Part shown: positions 10,858 to 18,698 of the stretch, piece by piece
Numbering within the stretch: the first letter of the stretch is position 1
Layout of the letters: each line of letters starts with the position of its first letter
DNA from: Clostridium cuniculi
Lineage (GTDB): Bacteria; Bacillota; Clostridia; Clostridiales; Clostridiaceae
Direction of reading: 5' to 3'
NCBI RefSeq assembly: GCF_004353185.1
Contig: NZ_SMUS01000005.1
Location: 62,001 to 126,000, forward strand
Length of the DNA stretch: 64,000 nt
Program-made: the position numbers and the translations under genes
The notes under the pieces: model-generated
What the model was told of the DNA's origin: nothing
What the model saw: only the letters and a program-made list of their open reading frames with translations
Databases searched by the model: none

Positions 10858-10886
10858 TTGACATGGATTTACTTCTTTAACCTAAT
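10858..10886 (+). promoter_or_regulatory. candidate promoter of yraN
   Basis: TTGACA, 17 bases, then CCTAAT on the plus strand about 50 bases before yraN. The -35 is perfect; the -10 matches only four of six. Confidence 0.4.
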
Positions 10887-10935
10887 CTGAATAAAAAAAA
10901 TCATAAAGTCTATTATTATAACTAGAGGTGAAGAT

Positions 10936-11307
10936 ATGAAGAAGTATAATAAAGCAATTGGAAATTATGGTGAGACTCTCTCTCGTGATTTTCTTATTAA
11001 TAATGGATATAATATATTAGATATGAATTATAGAAATAGATATGGCGAAATAGATATAATATGTAGAAAAAATAATCTTATAATTTTCTGCGAAGTAAAA
11101 AGTAGGTATACAAACTCCTTTGGAAATCCAATAGAATCCGTTACCTACTACAAACAAAAACAAATTATAAAATTATCTCAAATTTATTTATTATATAAAA
11201 GATATTATAATTACAATATTAGATATGATATTATTGAAGTTATTTTTAATAACAAAAATGCATCTTTTAAAATAAATCACATAAAAGATGCATTTAGATT
11301 ATATTAA
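10936..11307 (+). CDS. yraN: YraN/UPF0102 family putative endonuclease-fold protein
   Basis: Function unproven; the family has a restriction-endonuclease-like fold predicted to act on DNA. The 123-residue product shows the family motifs GNYGETLSRDFL and NYRNRYGEIDIIC, then FCEVKSRYTNSFGNP, matching the E-D-ExK pattern of the nuclease fold. The start follows GAGGTGAAGAT. It is the only plus-strand gene in the rbgA-to-topA block, lying between rnhB and comM and transcribed against both. Lysine-, tyrosine- and asparagine-rich, like other AT-rich clostridial genes. Confidence 0.88.
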   Translation: MKKYNKAIGNYGETLSRDFLINNGYNILDMNYRNRYGEIDIICRKNNLIIFCEVKSRYTNSFGNPIESVTYYKQKQIIKLSQIYLLYKRYYNYNIRYDIIEVIFNNKNASFKINHIKDAFRLY

Positions 11308-11346
11308 TTAAAATTTGCTATTTATAAGCTTAAATTATCATAATTA

Positions 11347-12168
11347 CTAGTTATTTGACAATATATTAGTTAGAAATGACATTCTATGTATTTCTGTAGG
11401 ACCGTACTCTTTTATTCCTTCTATATGCTTTGTAGTTCCATAACCAACATTCTCCTCAAAACCATAATAAGGATATTTTTCAGCATATTCTTTCATTAAA
11501 TTATCTCTATAAACTTTTGCTACTATAGATGCAGCTGCAATACAGGCAGACTTTGTATCTCCCTTAATTACAGATTTATTAGGAATTTGTATTCCCTTTA
11601 CTGTATATCCATCAGATAATACTAAATCCGGCTTCACTTTTAAGCTATTACAAGCCTCTAAAAACACTTCATTATTACAAACACCTATTCCTCTTTCATC
11701 AATTTGCTTAGAATCACGAGAGGCTATATAATATGCTAATGCTTTTTCCTTTATTATAGATGCTAATTCTTCTCTTTTTCTTTCATTTAATTTTTTGGAA
11801 TCATTAATCCATAAAATTAAATCTTCATCTATAACATTTAAATCTAATACTACTGCACATGATACGATAGGCCCTGCTAAAGGTCCTCTTCCAACTTCAT
11901 CTACTCCTGCAATAATATTATAATTTTCAAATGATTTATCAAAGTTATACATATTTCTAACTCTTTTAATCTCATTTTCTATTTTTTCTTTAGCTTTTTG
12001 AAGCTTATCACCTAAATTATTAATATTTTTTCTTTTATCACTTTTTAATATATTTATAATTTCAATTAACTCTTTAGAATTATAAACTTCATTTATGTTT
12101 ATTTCATCTACTTTTTCTTTAACAATTTTAAAGCTTAAACTGCTAATATCTGTAGTTAATATATCCAT
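11347..12168 (-). CDS. rnhB: ribonuclease HII
   Basis: Cuts RNA in RNA-DNA hybrids and removes misincorporated ribonucleotides. The 273-residue product has the family core from about residue 70: AGVDEVGRGPLAGP (metal-binding D and E), then SDGYTVKGIQIPNKSVIKGD, SACIAAASIVAKVYRD and YGFEENVGYGTTKH. The N-terminal extension of about 70 residues is usual for Firmicutes RnhB. Its ATG overlaps the rbgA stop by one base, so the two are translationally linked. Confidence 0.96.
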   Translation of the reverse strand: MDILTTDISSLSFKIVKEKVDEININEVYNSKELIEIINILKSDKRKNINNLGDKLQKAKEKIENEIKRVRNMYNFDKSFENYNIIAGVDEVGRGPLAGPIVSCAVVLDLNVIDEDLILWINDSKKLNERKREELASIIKEKALAYYIASRDSKQIDERGIGVCNNEVFLEACNSLKVKPDLVLSDGYTVKGIQIPNKSVIKGDTKSACIAAASIVAKVYRDNLMKEYAEKYPYYGFEENVGYGTTKHIEGIKEYGPTEIHRMSFLTNILSNN

Positions 12169-13121
12169 TATCTTTTTTCCTTTTTCTTTTCGTTTCTCTT
12201 TTCTTTTCTTATTCTTCTTTTTCTTTCTTTTTCAGTTTCTTCCTTAACTATAACTTCTTCTTCCTCAAAAACATCATCTGGACGTTCTAAAGAAATTTTA
12301 CCAAGTTTTCCACCTCTAAATTCATCAATAAGCATAACAGCAATTCTATTGTAATTAATTTCATTACGTGCCATTATACACCCTCTTTTTCTAGCAATAG
12401 CATCAAGGTTATCTAATGGATTCTCTTGTATTTCTTCAATTCCAAATCTTTCTATTAATCTATCTGGATAATATTCCTGAAGTCTTTCAACTAGCTTATA
12501 TGCTAATTCTTCTATATCCATTATTTCATCCTTAATAGCACCTGTAAATGCTAAATTTAAAGCTGTTCTTTCATCTTCGAATTTAGGCCATAATACTCCT
12601 GGAGTATCTAACATTTCCATATCAAAGGATGTTTTTATCCATTGCTTACTTTTTGTAACACCAGCTCTATCTCCAGTCTTAGCAATATTATTTCTTGCCA
12701 TCTTATTTATAAATGTAGATTTACCACAGTTTGGAACACCAACTACCATTACTCTCATCATGAACTTAACTAAGCCCTTAGCTTTAGCTCTATCATGTTT
12801 TTCTTTTAACAACTCCAAAAGTGCTGGCTTTATTTGTTGTAATCCTTGACCCTTTAAACAATTAACTTCTAAAACTTTAACAGTTTCACTAGACAATGCA
12901 TTTATCCACTCTTTAGTTACCTTAGGTTCTGTTAAATCACTTTTATTTAACAAAATTAATCGTGGCTTACCTGCACAAAGTTTATCTATATCTGGATTTG
13001 CAGAACTTCTAGGAATTCTAGCATCTCTAATTTCTATTACAGCATCAACAAGTTTTAAATTATCTTGTATTTCCCTTTTTGTTTTTTTCATATGCCCCGG
13101 GAACCAATTTATAGTAGCCAT
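12168..13121 (-). CDS. rbgA: ribosome biogenesis GTPase RbgA (YlqF)
   Basis: Late 50S assembly GTPase. The 317-residue product is circularly permuted, as expected: G4 (LLNKSDL) and the SAL region precede G1 (GVPNCGKSTFINKMA), followed by G3 (DTPGVLWPKF). It begins MATINWFPGHMKKTKREIQD, the family N-terminus. The C-terminus is a basic KEKR-rich tail of about 25 residues. It overlaps rnhB by one base. Confidence 0.96.
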   Translation of the reverse strand: MATINWFPGHMKKTKREIQDNLKLVDAVIEIRDARIPRSSANPDIDKLCAGKPRLILLNKSDLTEPKVTKEWINALSSETVKVLEVNCLKGQGLQQIKPALLELLKEKHDRAKAKGLVKFMMRVMVVGVPNCGKSTFINKMARNNIAKTGDRAGVTKSKQWIKTSFDMEMLDTPGVLWPKFEDERTALNLAFTGAIKDEIMDIEELAYKLVERLQEYYPDRLIERFGIEEIQENPLDNLDAIARKRGCIMARNEINYNRIAVMLIDEFRGGKLGKISLERPDDVFEEEEVIVKEETEKERKRRIRKEKRNEKKKEKR

Positions 13122-13256
13122 AATTCATCCTCCTTTTTAAATATGTATTATTTATTCTTAACAATTATTTTTATATGAAACAACTCTCCATAAATTCCAA
13201 GTTGTAAGTTCGATTGACTAAATTAAAATTTAGAATCTCACTTATATTATTGCAAA

Positions 13257-13284
13257 CAAAAAGGGACTTAATACTAAGTCCCTT
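13257..13284 (-). terminator. terminator after rplS
   Basis: AAGGGACTTA pairs with TAAGTCCCTT around a 4-base loop, followed on the minus strand by TTTTTGTTT. It ends the rimM-trmD-rplS unit ahead of rbgA. Confidence 0.85.
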
Positions 13285-13305
13285 AATATCTTTATTAACT
13301 TTAAA

Positions 13306-13656
13306 TTATCTAGTTAATAATTCCTTAACTTTAGCAGCCTTACCTACTCTATCTCTTAAGTAGAATAACTTAGCTCTTCTTACTTTACCTCTTCTTGTAA
13401 CTTCCATCTTTTCGATGATTGGTGAGTTAACTGGGAAAGTTCTTTCAACTCCAACACCGTAAGCAACTCTTCTTACTGTGAAAGTTTCTCTTAAACCACC
13501 GTTTTGTCTCTTAATAACAGTACCTTCGAACATTTGGATTCTTTCTCTGTTACCTTCTTTAACTTTAACGTGTAATTTAACGTTATCCCCAACATTGAAG
13601 TTTGGTAAGTCATTTCTCATTTGTTCTGCTTCTATAGCTCTTAATATTTCGTTCAT
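13306..13656 (-). CDS. rplS: 50S ribosomal protein L19
   Basis: Large-subunit protein at the subunit interface. The 116-residue product has the family features: [20 protein letters not shown], then [31 protein letters not shown] and [17 protein letters not shown]. The start follows AGGAGGGAATGCACA. It has its own promoter and leader downstream of trmD, besides read-through from rimM-trmD. Confidence 0.97.
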   Translation of the reverse strand: MNEILRAIEAEQMRNDLPNFNVGDNVKLHVKVKEGNRERIQMFEGTVIKRQNGGLRETFTVRRVAYGVGVERTFPVNSPIIEKMEVTRRGKVRRAKLFYLRDRVGKAAKVKELLTR

Positions 13657-13730
13657 TGTGCATTCCCTCCTAAATTGATAATTGACGCTCTTAACAAATT
13701 CTTTGACAGCGGAACGCCCGTACTAGCACA
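13657..13730 (-). promoter_or_regulatory. candidate L19 leader RNA
   Basis: The minus-strand stretch between the promoter and rplS includes a GC-rich patch (GGGCGTTCCGCTGTCAA), unlike the AT-rich surroundings. Firmicutes rplS genes commonly carry an L19-leader autoregulatory RNA at this position; assignment is from position and composition, not from an alignment. Confidence 0.5.
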
Positions 13731-13736
13731 AAAGTT

Positions 13737-13765
13737 ATTGTAACATAAGTTTTTTTATATTTCAA
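13737..13765 (-). promoter_or_regulatory. promoter of rplS
   Basis: TTGAAA and TACAAT separated by 17 bases on the minus strand, immediately after the trmD stop. Confidence 0.7.
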
Positions 13766-13769
13766 GTTA

Positions 13770-14483
13770 TTATTTTTTACTATTTAATAATTTTTTATCC
13801 TCTTTTGTAAGTATTATATCTTTATATAAATCCGGCCTTCTTTCCTTTGTTATCTCTAAAGATTGTAGCCTTCTCCATTTTCTTATATTTTCATGATGTC
13901 CAGATAATAATACTGCCGGTACACTTTCCCCTTCAAAAATTTCTGGTCTTGTATATTGAGGATATTCAAGTAACCCTTCTGAAAAAGATTCATCTTCATG
14001 GCTCTCAGATTTATTTAATACTCCTGGTACTAACCTTAAAATAGAATCAATTACAGGAATAGCCGCCATTTCCCCACCAGTCAATACAAAGTCTCCTAGA
14101 GAAATTTCCATATCAACTTCTTTAAAAGCTCTTTCATCTATACCTTCATAGTGTCCACAAAGAAAAATTAGATTTTCTTCTTTAGATAACTCTTCTGCCA
14201 TTTTTTGATTAAAAGTTTTACCCTTTGGCCCTAAAAAAATTACTTTCCCATTATTCTTTTCTTTGCAAGCTCTTATAGAGTCTACAACCGGCTGTGCTGC
14301 CATTACCATACCAGCTCCACCGCCATAAGGATAATCATCAACCTTTTTATGCTTATTTAACGTATAATCTCTTATGTTTAAAGTATCAATTGATATTAAT
14401 CCCTTTTCTTGTGCTTTCCCTATTATACTATGATTAAAAATATTAAACATCTCAGGAAATAGAGTTAGAATACTAATCTTCAT
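13770..14483 (-). CDS. trmD: tRNA (guanine-37-N1)-methyltransferase
   Basis: Methylates G37 of tRNAs to prevent +1 frameshifting. The 237-residue SPOUT enzyme shows LTLFPEMF at the start, [11 protein letters not shown], the trefoil-knot region [13 protein letters not shown] and [14 protein letters not shown], and [20 protein letters not shown]. It overlaps the end of rimM by 11 bases, the usual rimM-trmD-rplS order. Confidence 0.97.
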   Translation of the reverse strand: MKISILTLFPEMFNIFNHSIIGKAQEKGLISIDTLNIRDYTLNKHKKVDDYPYGGGAGMVMAAQPVVDSIRACKEKNNGKVIFLGPKGKTFNQKMAEELSKEENLIFLCGHYEGIDERAFKEVDMEISLGDFVLTGGEMAAIPVIDSILRLVPGVLNKSESHEDESFSEGLLEYPQYTRPEIFEGESVPAVLLSGHHENIRKWRRLQSLEITKERRPDLYKDIILTKEDKKLLNSKK

Positions 14484-14970
14484 CCATCCATTCTCCTACT
14501 GGTCTTATTGTAATTCTTCTTTCATCTATATTAATATCCACTACTATACTTTTTAATACAGGTATTAATAATTCTTTTGGCTTTCTTATCCAATATACAT
14601 CATTATTTTTAGTTTGTATAACATCATAGATCTTCCCAAGTTCTTTTCCTTCAGTATCAAAAACTGTGCACTCTCTTAAATCTGCTAAGAAATAACAGTC
14701 TTCTTCAAGTTCAACTGCATTTTCTCTTTCTACTTCCATAAACTTTTCTTTAAGTCTTTCTGCATCTTCTATTTTATCTATACCTTTAAGCTTAACTATA
14801 ACTCTATCTTTTTGATATTTACACTTTTCTATCTCAACTTCTTTACCTTCAATTAAAACATGCTCTAAATCATCAAATCTTCTCATATCATCTGTTAATG
14901 GAATAACCTTAACTTCACCTTTTAAACCATGAGTATTTACTATCTTACCTACTTTTAAATTTTTACTCAC
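14473..14970 (-). CDS. rimM: 16S rRNA processing protein RimM
   Basis: Assists 30S head assembly, binding S19. The 165-residue product has the N-terminal [16 protein letters not shown] motif, followed by a PRC-barrel with [18 protein letters not shown] and [13 protein letters not shown]. The chosen start is GTG at 14970, 8 bases after AGAGG; an earlier in-frame GTG lies inside the ribosome-binding site itself and was rejected. Confidence 0.95.
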   Translation of the reverse strand: MSKNLKVGKIVNTHGLKGEVKVIPLTDDMRRFDDLEHVLIEGKEVEIEKCKYQKDRVIVKLKGIDKIEDAERLKEKFMEVERENAVELEEDCYFLADLRECTVFDTEGKELGKIYDVIQTKNNDVYWIRKPKELLIPVLKSIVVDINIDERRITIRPVGEWMDED

Positions 14971-15017
14971 TAAATTCACCTCTTATGTTATGTTAGTTTA
15001 ATTTTTTTCCTATATTA

Positions 15018-15046
15018 TTTATATCAAACTTTTTATGTTTTAGCAA
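15018..15046 (-). promoter_or_regulatory. promoter of rimM-trmD
   Basis: TTGCTA and TATAAA separated by 17 bases on the minus strand, about 50 bases before rimM and downstream of the khpA terminator. Confidence 0.55.
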
Positions 15047-15117
15047 AATAATTATTACTTATCTCCAGATCAATTCCAATATATGTATTGACCCCAGAGG
15101 TACGCCGTTTTTTGTCG

Positions 15118-15149
15118 AAAAAAAAGAGTTAGGAAAATCCTAACTCTTT
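15118..15149 (-). terminator. terminator after khpA
   Basis: A 12-bp perfect stem (AAAGAGTTAGGA with TCCTAACTCTTT) with a 3-base loop and a run of T on the minus strand, overlapping the khpA stop. It ends the ylxM-ffh-rpsP-khpA unit. Confidence 0.85.
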
Positions 15150-15379
15150 ACATCGATAATTTCAACTACTACTTTTTGATTTTCGTTTAGTGCTGCGGCT
15201 TTTACTACGGTTCTAATAGCTTTCGCTACTCTACCTTGCTTACCGATTACCTTACCCATATCTTCAGGAGCAACCCTTAATTCAAGAACTAAGTCCTGCT
15301 CTCCTTGAATTTCATTTACATGAACTTCATTTGGATTATCCACTAGGGATTTAGCAATTATTTCAACTAAATCTTTCAT
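15140..15379 (-). CDS. khpA: KH-domain RNA-binding protein KhpA (YlqC)
   Basis: Small single-KH RNA-binding protein; in Streptococcus it pairs with KhpB to control growth and division. The 79-residue product has the KH signature VAPEDMGKVIGKQGRVAKAI (about residues 39-58), including the GKQG loop. The start is ATG at 15379: an in-frame TAG at 15395-15397 leaves only this ATG or a TTG at 15391. Neither has a nearby ribosome-binding site; the only one, GGAGG at 15432-15436, is 52 bases away with a perfect-position hairpin in between. It follows rpsP, as in Bacillus. Confidence 0.93.
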   Translation of the reverse strand: MKDLVEIIAKSLVDNPNEVHVNEIQGEQDLVLELRVAPEDMGKVIGKQGRVAKAIRTVVKAAALNENQKVVVEIIDVKS

Positions 15380-15384
15380 AAGAG

Positions 15385-15437
15385 TCTGCAAATACTATGT
15401 ACTAATTTGTATATGTATTTTGCAGAGTTCACCTCCC
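15385..15437 (-). promoter_or_regulatory. ribosome-binding site separated from the khpA start by a hairpin
   Basis: On the minus strand GGGAGG (15432-15437) is followed after 5 bases by TCTGCAAAATAC, a 19-base loop, then GTATTTGCAGA, and after 5 more bases the ATG. The arms form 11 base pairs with a single bulged A. Folding removes 42 bases and leaves a 10-base spacing. Confidence 0.7.
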
Positions 15438-15442
15438 AAAAA

Positions 15443-15688
15443 TTACTTGTTAAGTCCTACTGTGTTGAATAGTCTCTTAACTACGTCTGTAGGTTGTGCA
15501 CCATTGTTTATCCATTTTGTAGCTTTTTCTTCATCGATTTTGATTTCAGCTGGTTCAGTTATTGGATTGTAGTACCCGATTTCTTCGATGAATCTTCCAT
15601 CTCTTGGGCTTCTAGAATCAGCAACAACAACTCTGTAGAAAGGAGCTTTTTTAGCACCCATTCTTCTTAATCTGATTTTTACTGCCAT
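15443..15688 (-). CDS. rpsP: 30S ribosomal protein S16
   Basis: Small-subunit assembly protein. The 81-residue product begins [20 protein letters not shown] and continues [20 protein letters not shown], the family hallmarks. The start at 15688 sits 8 bases from GGAGG; the in-frame ATG three codons earlier is too close. It lies between ffh and khpA. Confidence 0.97.
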   Translation of the reverse strand: MAVKIRLRRMGAKKAPFYRVVVADSRSPRDGRFIEEIGYYNPITEPAEIKIDEEKATKWINNGAQPTDVVKRLFNTVGLNK

Positions 15689-15726
15689 TAATTTCACCTC
15701 CTTTAAAGGGTTATATATATAAACTC

Positions 15727-17076
15727 TTAAAAAGGTAATTTACCAAATAGACCTTTCTTGGACTTTTTAGTCAATGATTTCATTTGCTTCATTTGCTTTC
15801 TCATCATTTCATGTCCTTTTATGAGTTTGTTAACTTCTTGTAATGATGTACCAGAACCATTAGCTATTCTCTTCTTTCTTGAAGAAGATCCAACTATAAG
15901 TTTTGGATTTTTTCTCTCCTTAGGAGTCATTGAATGAATTATTGCCTTTACTCTTGCTAATTGTTTTTCACCAGCATCAAAGTCAATTTCCTTCATCTCC
16001 TTAGGTACTCCTGGTATCATGTCTATGATTTTACTTAAAGATCCTAACTTTTTCATTTGCTCCATAGCTGTTAAGTAGTCATCATAAGTAAAGTCATTTT
16101 CCATCATCTTTTGACCTAACTCTTTAGCTTCTTTTTCATCAATTGCTTCTTGAGCTTTTTCGATTAATGAAAGTACATCACCCATACCTAGAATTCTACT
16201 AGCCATTCTATCTGGATGGAATACTTCAAAATCATTCATCTTTTCCCCAACACCAATAAATTTAATTGGTTTTTGAGTCATATGTCTAATTGATAAAGCA
16301 GCTCCACCTCTTGTATCTCCATCAAGTTTTGTTAATATAACTCCTGAGATATCAAGTGCTTCATTAAATGTTTCTGCAACATTTACAGCATCTTGTCCTG
16401 TCATTGAGTCAACAACAAGTAAGATTTCTGAAGGATTAACTTCAGCCTTTACATCTTTAAGTTCAGTCATTAGCTCTTCATCTATATGAAGTCTACCAGC
16501 TGTATCTATAATTACAACATTATTTCCGTTTTCCCTACCGTATTTTATACCTTCTTTGGCAATTTGTACAGGGCTAATTTTATCACCCATTTGGAAAACT
16601 GGAATGTCAATTTGCTTTCCTACAACCTCTAATTGTTTAATTGCTGCTGGTCTATATATATCGCAGGCAACTAATAAAGGTTTTTTATTTTTATCTTTTC
16701 TTAATTGTAGTGCAAGTTTACCAGCCATTGTGGTTTTACCAGCTCCTTGAAGTCCAACTAACATAATAACAGTTGGTCCAACACTAGAGAAGTTGATTTT
16801 ACTTTCACTACCTCCCATAAGATCTGTAAGCTCATCATTAACAATCTTGATGACTTGCTGAGCAGGTGTTAAGCTTTCTAAAACTTCACTACCAACACAT
16901 TTTTCACTAACATTCTTAACAAAAGTTTTTACAACTTTAAAGTTAACGTCAGCTTCTAATAACGCAAGCTTTACTTCTCTCATGGCTTCTTTAATATCTT
17001 TTTCGCCTAATTTACCTTTGCCTCTAAGTTTCTTAAACGTTTCTTGTAACTTATCGGCTAAACCTTCAAAAGCCAT
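15727..17076 (-). CDS. ffh: signal recognition particle protein Ffh
   Basis: GTPase subunit of SRP, which delivers membrane and secreted proteins to the translocase with FtsY. The 449-residue product has the N domain (1-85), G domain with [15 protein letters not shown] (about 107-121), [13 protein letters not shown], and [14 protein letters not shown], and a methionine-rich M domain ending KGLFGKLPF. It follows ylxM by 16 bases. Confidence 0.97.
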   Translation of the reverse strand: MAFEGLADKLQETFKKLRGKGKLGEKDIKEAMREVKLALLEADVNFKVVKTFVKNVSEKCVGSEVLESLTPAQQVIKIVNDELTDLMGGSESKINFSSVGPTVIMLVGLQGAGKTTMAGKLALQLRKDKNKKPLLVACDIYRPAAIKQLEVVGKQIDIPVFQMGDKISPVQIAKEGIKYGRENGNNVVIIDTAGRLHIDEELMTELKDVKAEVNPSEILLVVDSMTGQDAVNVAETFNEALDISGVILTKLDGDTRGGAALSIRHMTQKPIKFIGVGEKMNDFEVFHPDRMASRILGMGDVLSLIEKAQEAIDEKEAKELGQKMMENDFTYDDYLTAMEQMKKLGSLSKIIDMIPGVPKEMKEIDFDAGEKQLARVKAIIHSMTPKERKNPKLIVGSSSRKKRIANGSGTSLQEVNKLIKGHEMMRKQMKQMKSLTKKSKKGLFGKLPF

Positions 17077-17092
17077 GTTAACCCTCCTATGC

Positions 17093-17422
17093 CTATAAAT
17101 TTTCTAGAGTTTCTTTATAATTTATGTAGTCCTCATCCATCAAAGAATATTTCTCATTAACTTCATCCAGGAATTTTGAAATCTTCTTTTCTTTTTCTAA
17201 AGACTTTTCAAGTAAATTTAATTTACTTTCATAGGCTAGAAATTGTTTGTAGCATCTTTTTATTAGGTCATGAATCGCTTGGCGACTCGTATTGTTTAAT
17301 TCAGCAATCTCAGCTAAGGATAAATCCTCATTGTAATATAGCTCCATGATACTCTTTTGTTTTTCCGTAAGTAATGGACCATAATAATCCATTAACAAGG
17401 AAATCTCAACTCTATCTTCCAT
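17093..17422 (-). CDS. ylxM: YlxM/p13-like SRP-associated helix-turn-helix protein
   Basis: Small DNA-binding-like protein that stimulates SRP function in streptococci. The 109-residue product has a sigma-70 region-4-like helix-turn-helix: LLTEKQKSIMELYYNEDLSL, then AEIAELNNTSRQAIHDLIKR. The start at 17422 is required because a canonical promoter occupies 17448-17476, where the longer in-frame reading would begin. It heads the ffh-rpsP-khpA unit. Confidence 0.93.
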   Translation of the reverse strand: MEDRVEISLLMDYYGPLLTEKQKSIMELYYNEDLSLAEIAELNNTSRQAIHDLIKRCYKQFLAYESKLNLLEKSLEKEKKISKFLDEVNEKYSLMDEDYINYKETLENL

Positions 17423-17447
17423 GCATATCACCTTACCCACATCTGAG

Positions 17448-17476
17448 ATTCTAACAGAATAATAATTAGGTGTCAA
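17448..17476 (-). promoter_or_regulatory. promoter of ylxM-ffh-rpsP-khpA
   Basis: TTGACA and TAGAAT separated by exactly 17 bases on the minus strand; eleven of twelve consensus bases match. Confidence 0.85.
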
Positions 17477-17772
17477 GTATTTTTACTTAACACTTTTAAA
17501 TTATTTTTTACTCCCTAAATTTAAGGTGCTAAACTCTTACTATTCCTATTAAGTTTTAATATATCACTTGGGTATCTATAGATATTTTAATGACTAATAT
17601 AAATTTTCGCAACAAATTTTTTAATTAATATTTATAAATTTTATAAGTTATTACAATTTATTTTTATTACTTAAAAGTTAATAGTTAAGAACTAAATTTA
17701 ATATATACCTAATTTACAATATATATTTTTTTATAAACAACAACTCTCTCATTCCTAACTATTAACTACTAA
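17477..17772. other. gene-free AT-rich spacer with an inverted repeat
   Basis: I see no reading frame with a ribosome-binding site here. The half nearest ftsY has a 12-base perfect inverted repeat (AGTTAATAGTTA at 17676-17687 and TAACTATTAACT at 17756-17767). No clear ftsY terminator. Confidence 0.6.
17676..17767. repeat. 92-bp element bounded by 12-bp inverted repeats
   Basis: Perfect terminal repeats AGTTAATAGTTA / TAACTATTAACT, followed by a further TAACTA echo just outside. The shape resembles small palindromic intergenic repeats of clostridia; copy number cannot be judged from one window. Confidence 0.45.
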
Positions 17773-18687
17773 CTAAAATAACGCTTCTACAAAGCTTTCT
17801 GCATCAAACTCTTGTAAATCATCGATACCTTCTCCTACACCTATATATTTAACCGGTATCTTAAGAGTATTCTTAATAGAAATTACAACTCCACCTTTAG
17901 CTGTTCCGTCAAGTTTAGTTAATACTATACCATCAATAGGACAAACCTCCATAAATTGCTTAGCTTGAATTACTGCATTTTGTCCAGTAGTTCCATCTAA
18001 TACTAATAATGTTTGCTTATTGGCATCACTAAGCTCTCTATCTATTACTCTATTAATCTTTCCTAATTCATCCATTAAATTTTTCTTGTTGTGTAATCTA
18101 CCTGCTGTATCACAAATAAGTAAGTCTACACCTCTTGACTTTGAAGCATTAATTGCATCAAATACAACTGCTGCTGGATCTGACCCTTCTTCATGTTTAA
18201 CTATATCAACCTTTGCCCTTTCACTCCAAACAACTAATTGATCTATAGCTCCAGCTCTAAATGTATCTGCAGCTGCTAGTAAAACTTTTTTCCCTTTTTC
18301 TTTATTCATAGCGGCTAATTTACCTATGCTTGTAGTTTTTCCAACTCCATTTACACCTATTACTAAAATAACTTCTTTTCCACTCTTTTCTTCATGGCTT
18401 TCTTCAGTATCATCTATCATCATTTCAGCAATTACACTTTTTAAAGCCGGTCTAACTAATTCAACATCATTGATTTTTTCTTTTCTAATCTTATCTTTTA
18501 ATCTTTCAATTATCTCCATTGTAGTATCCATACCTATATCAGCCATAATAAGTATTTCTTCTAACTCTTCATATAAATCTTCATCAATTGTTACTGCTAA
18601 ATTTAAAGCCTCATTTATTTTATCAGTTAATGCATTTCTTGTTTTTGTTAATCCACTCTTAAGATTATTAAATAATTTACCAAACAT
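17773..18687 (-). CDS. ftsY: signal recognition particle receptor FtsY
   Basis: Membrane-associated GTPase that docks SRP-ribosome complexes. The 304-residue product has a short basic N-terminus with no acidic A domain, then the N domain, GVNGVGKTTSIGKLA (about 110-124), DTAGRLHNKKNLMDEL and TKLDGTAKGG, and GVGEGIDDLQEFDAESFVEA at the end. The compact form is normal in Firmicutes. It follows smc by 11 bases. Confidence 0.97.
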   Translation of the reverse strand: MFGKLFNNLKSGLTKTRNALTDKINEALNLAVTIDEDLYEELEEILIMADIGMDTTMEIIERLKDKIRKEKINDVELVRPALKSVIAEMMIDDTEESHEEKSGKEVILVIGVNGVGKTTSIGKLAAMNKEKGKKVLLAAADTFRAGAIDQLVVWSERAKVDIVKHEEGSDPAAVVFDAINASKSRGVDLLICDTAGRLHNKKNLMDELGKINRVIDRELSDANKQTLLVLDGTTGQNAVIQAKQFMEVCPIDGIVLTKLDGTAKGGVVISIKNTLKIPVKYIGVGEGIDDLQEFDAESFVEALF

Positions 18688-18698
18688 ATTACTACCTC

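Noticed and set aside
15389..15391. TTG start for khpA four codons upstream
   Set aside because: It lies inside the hairpin arm, 40 nt from the SD, and the KH family usually starts at the MKDLVEI position.
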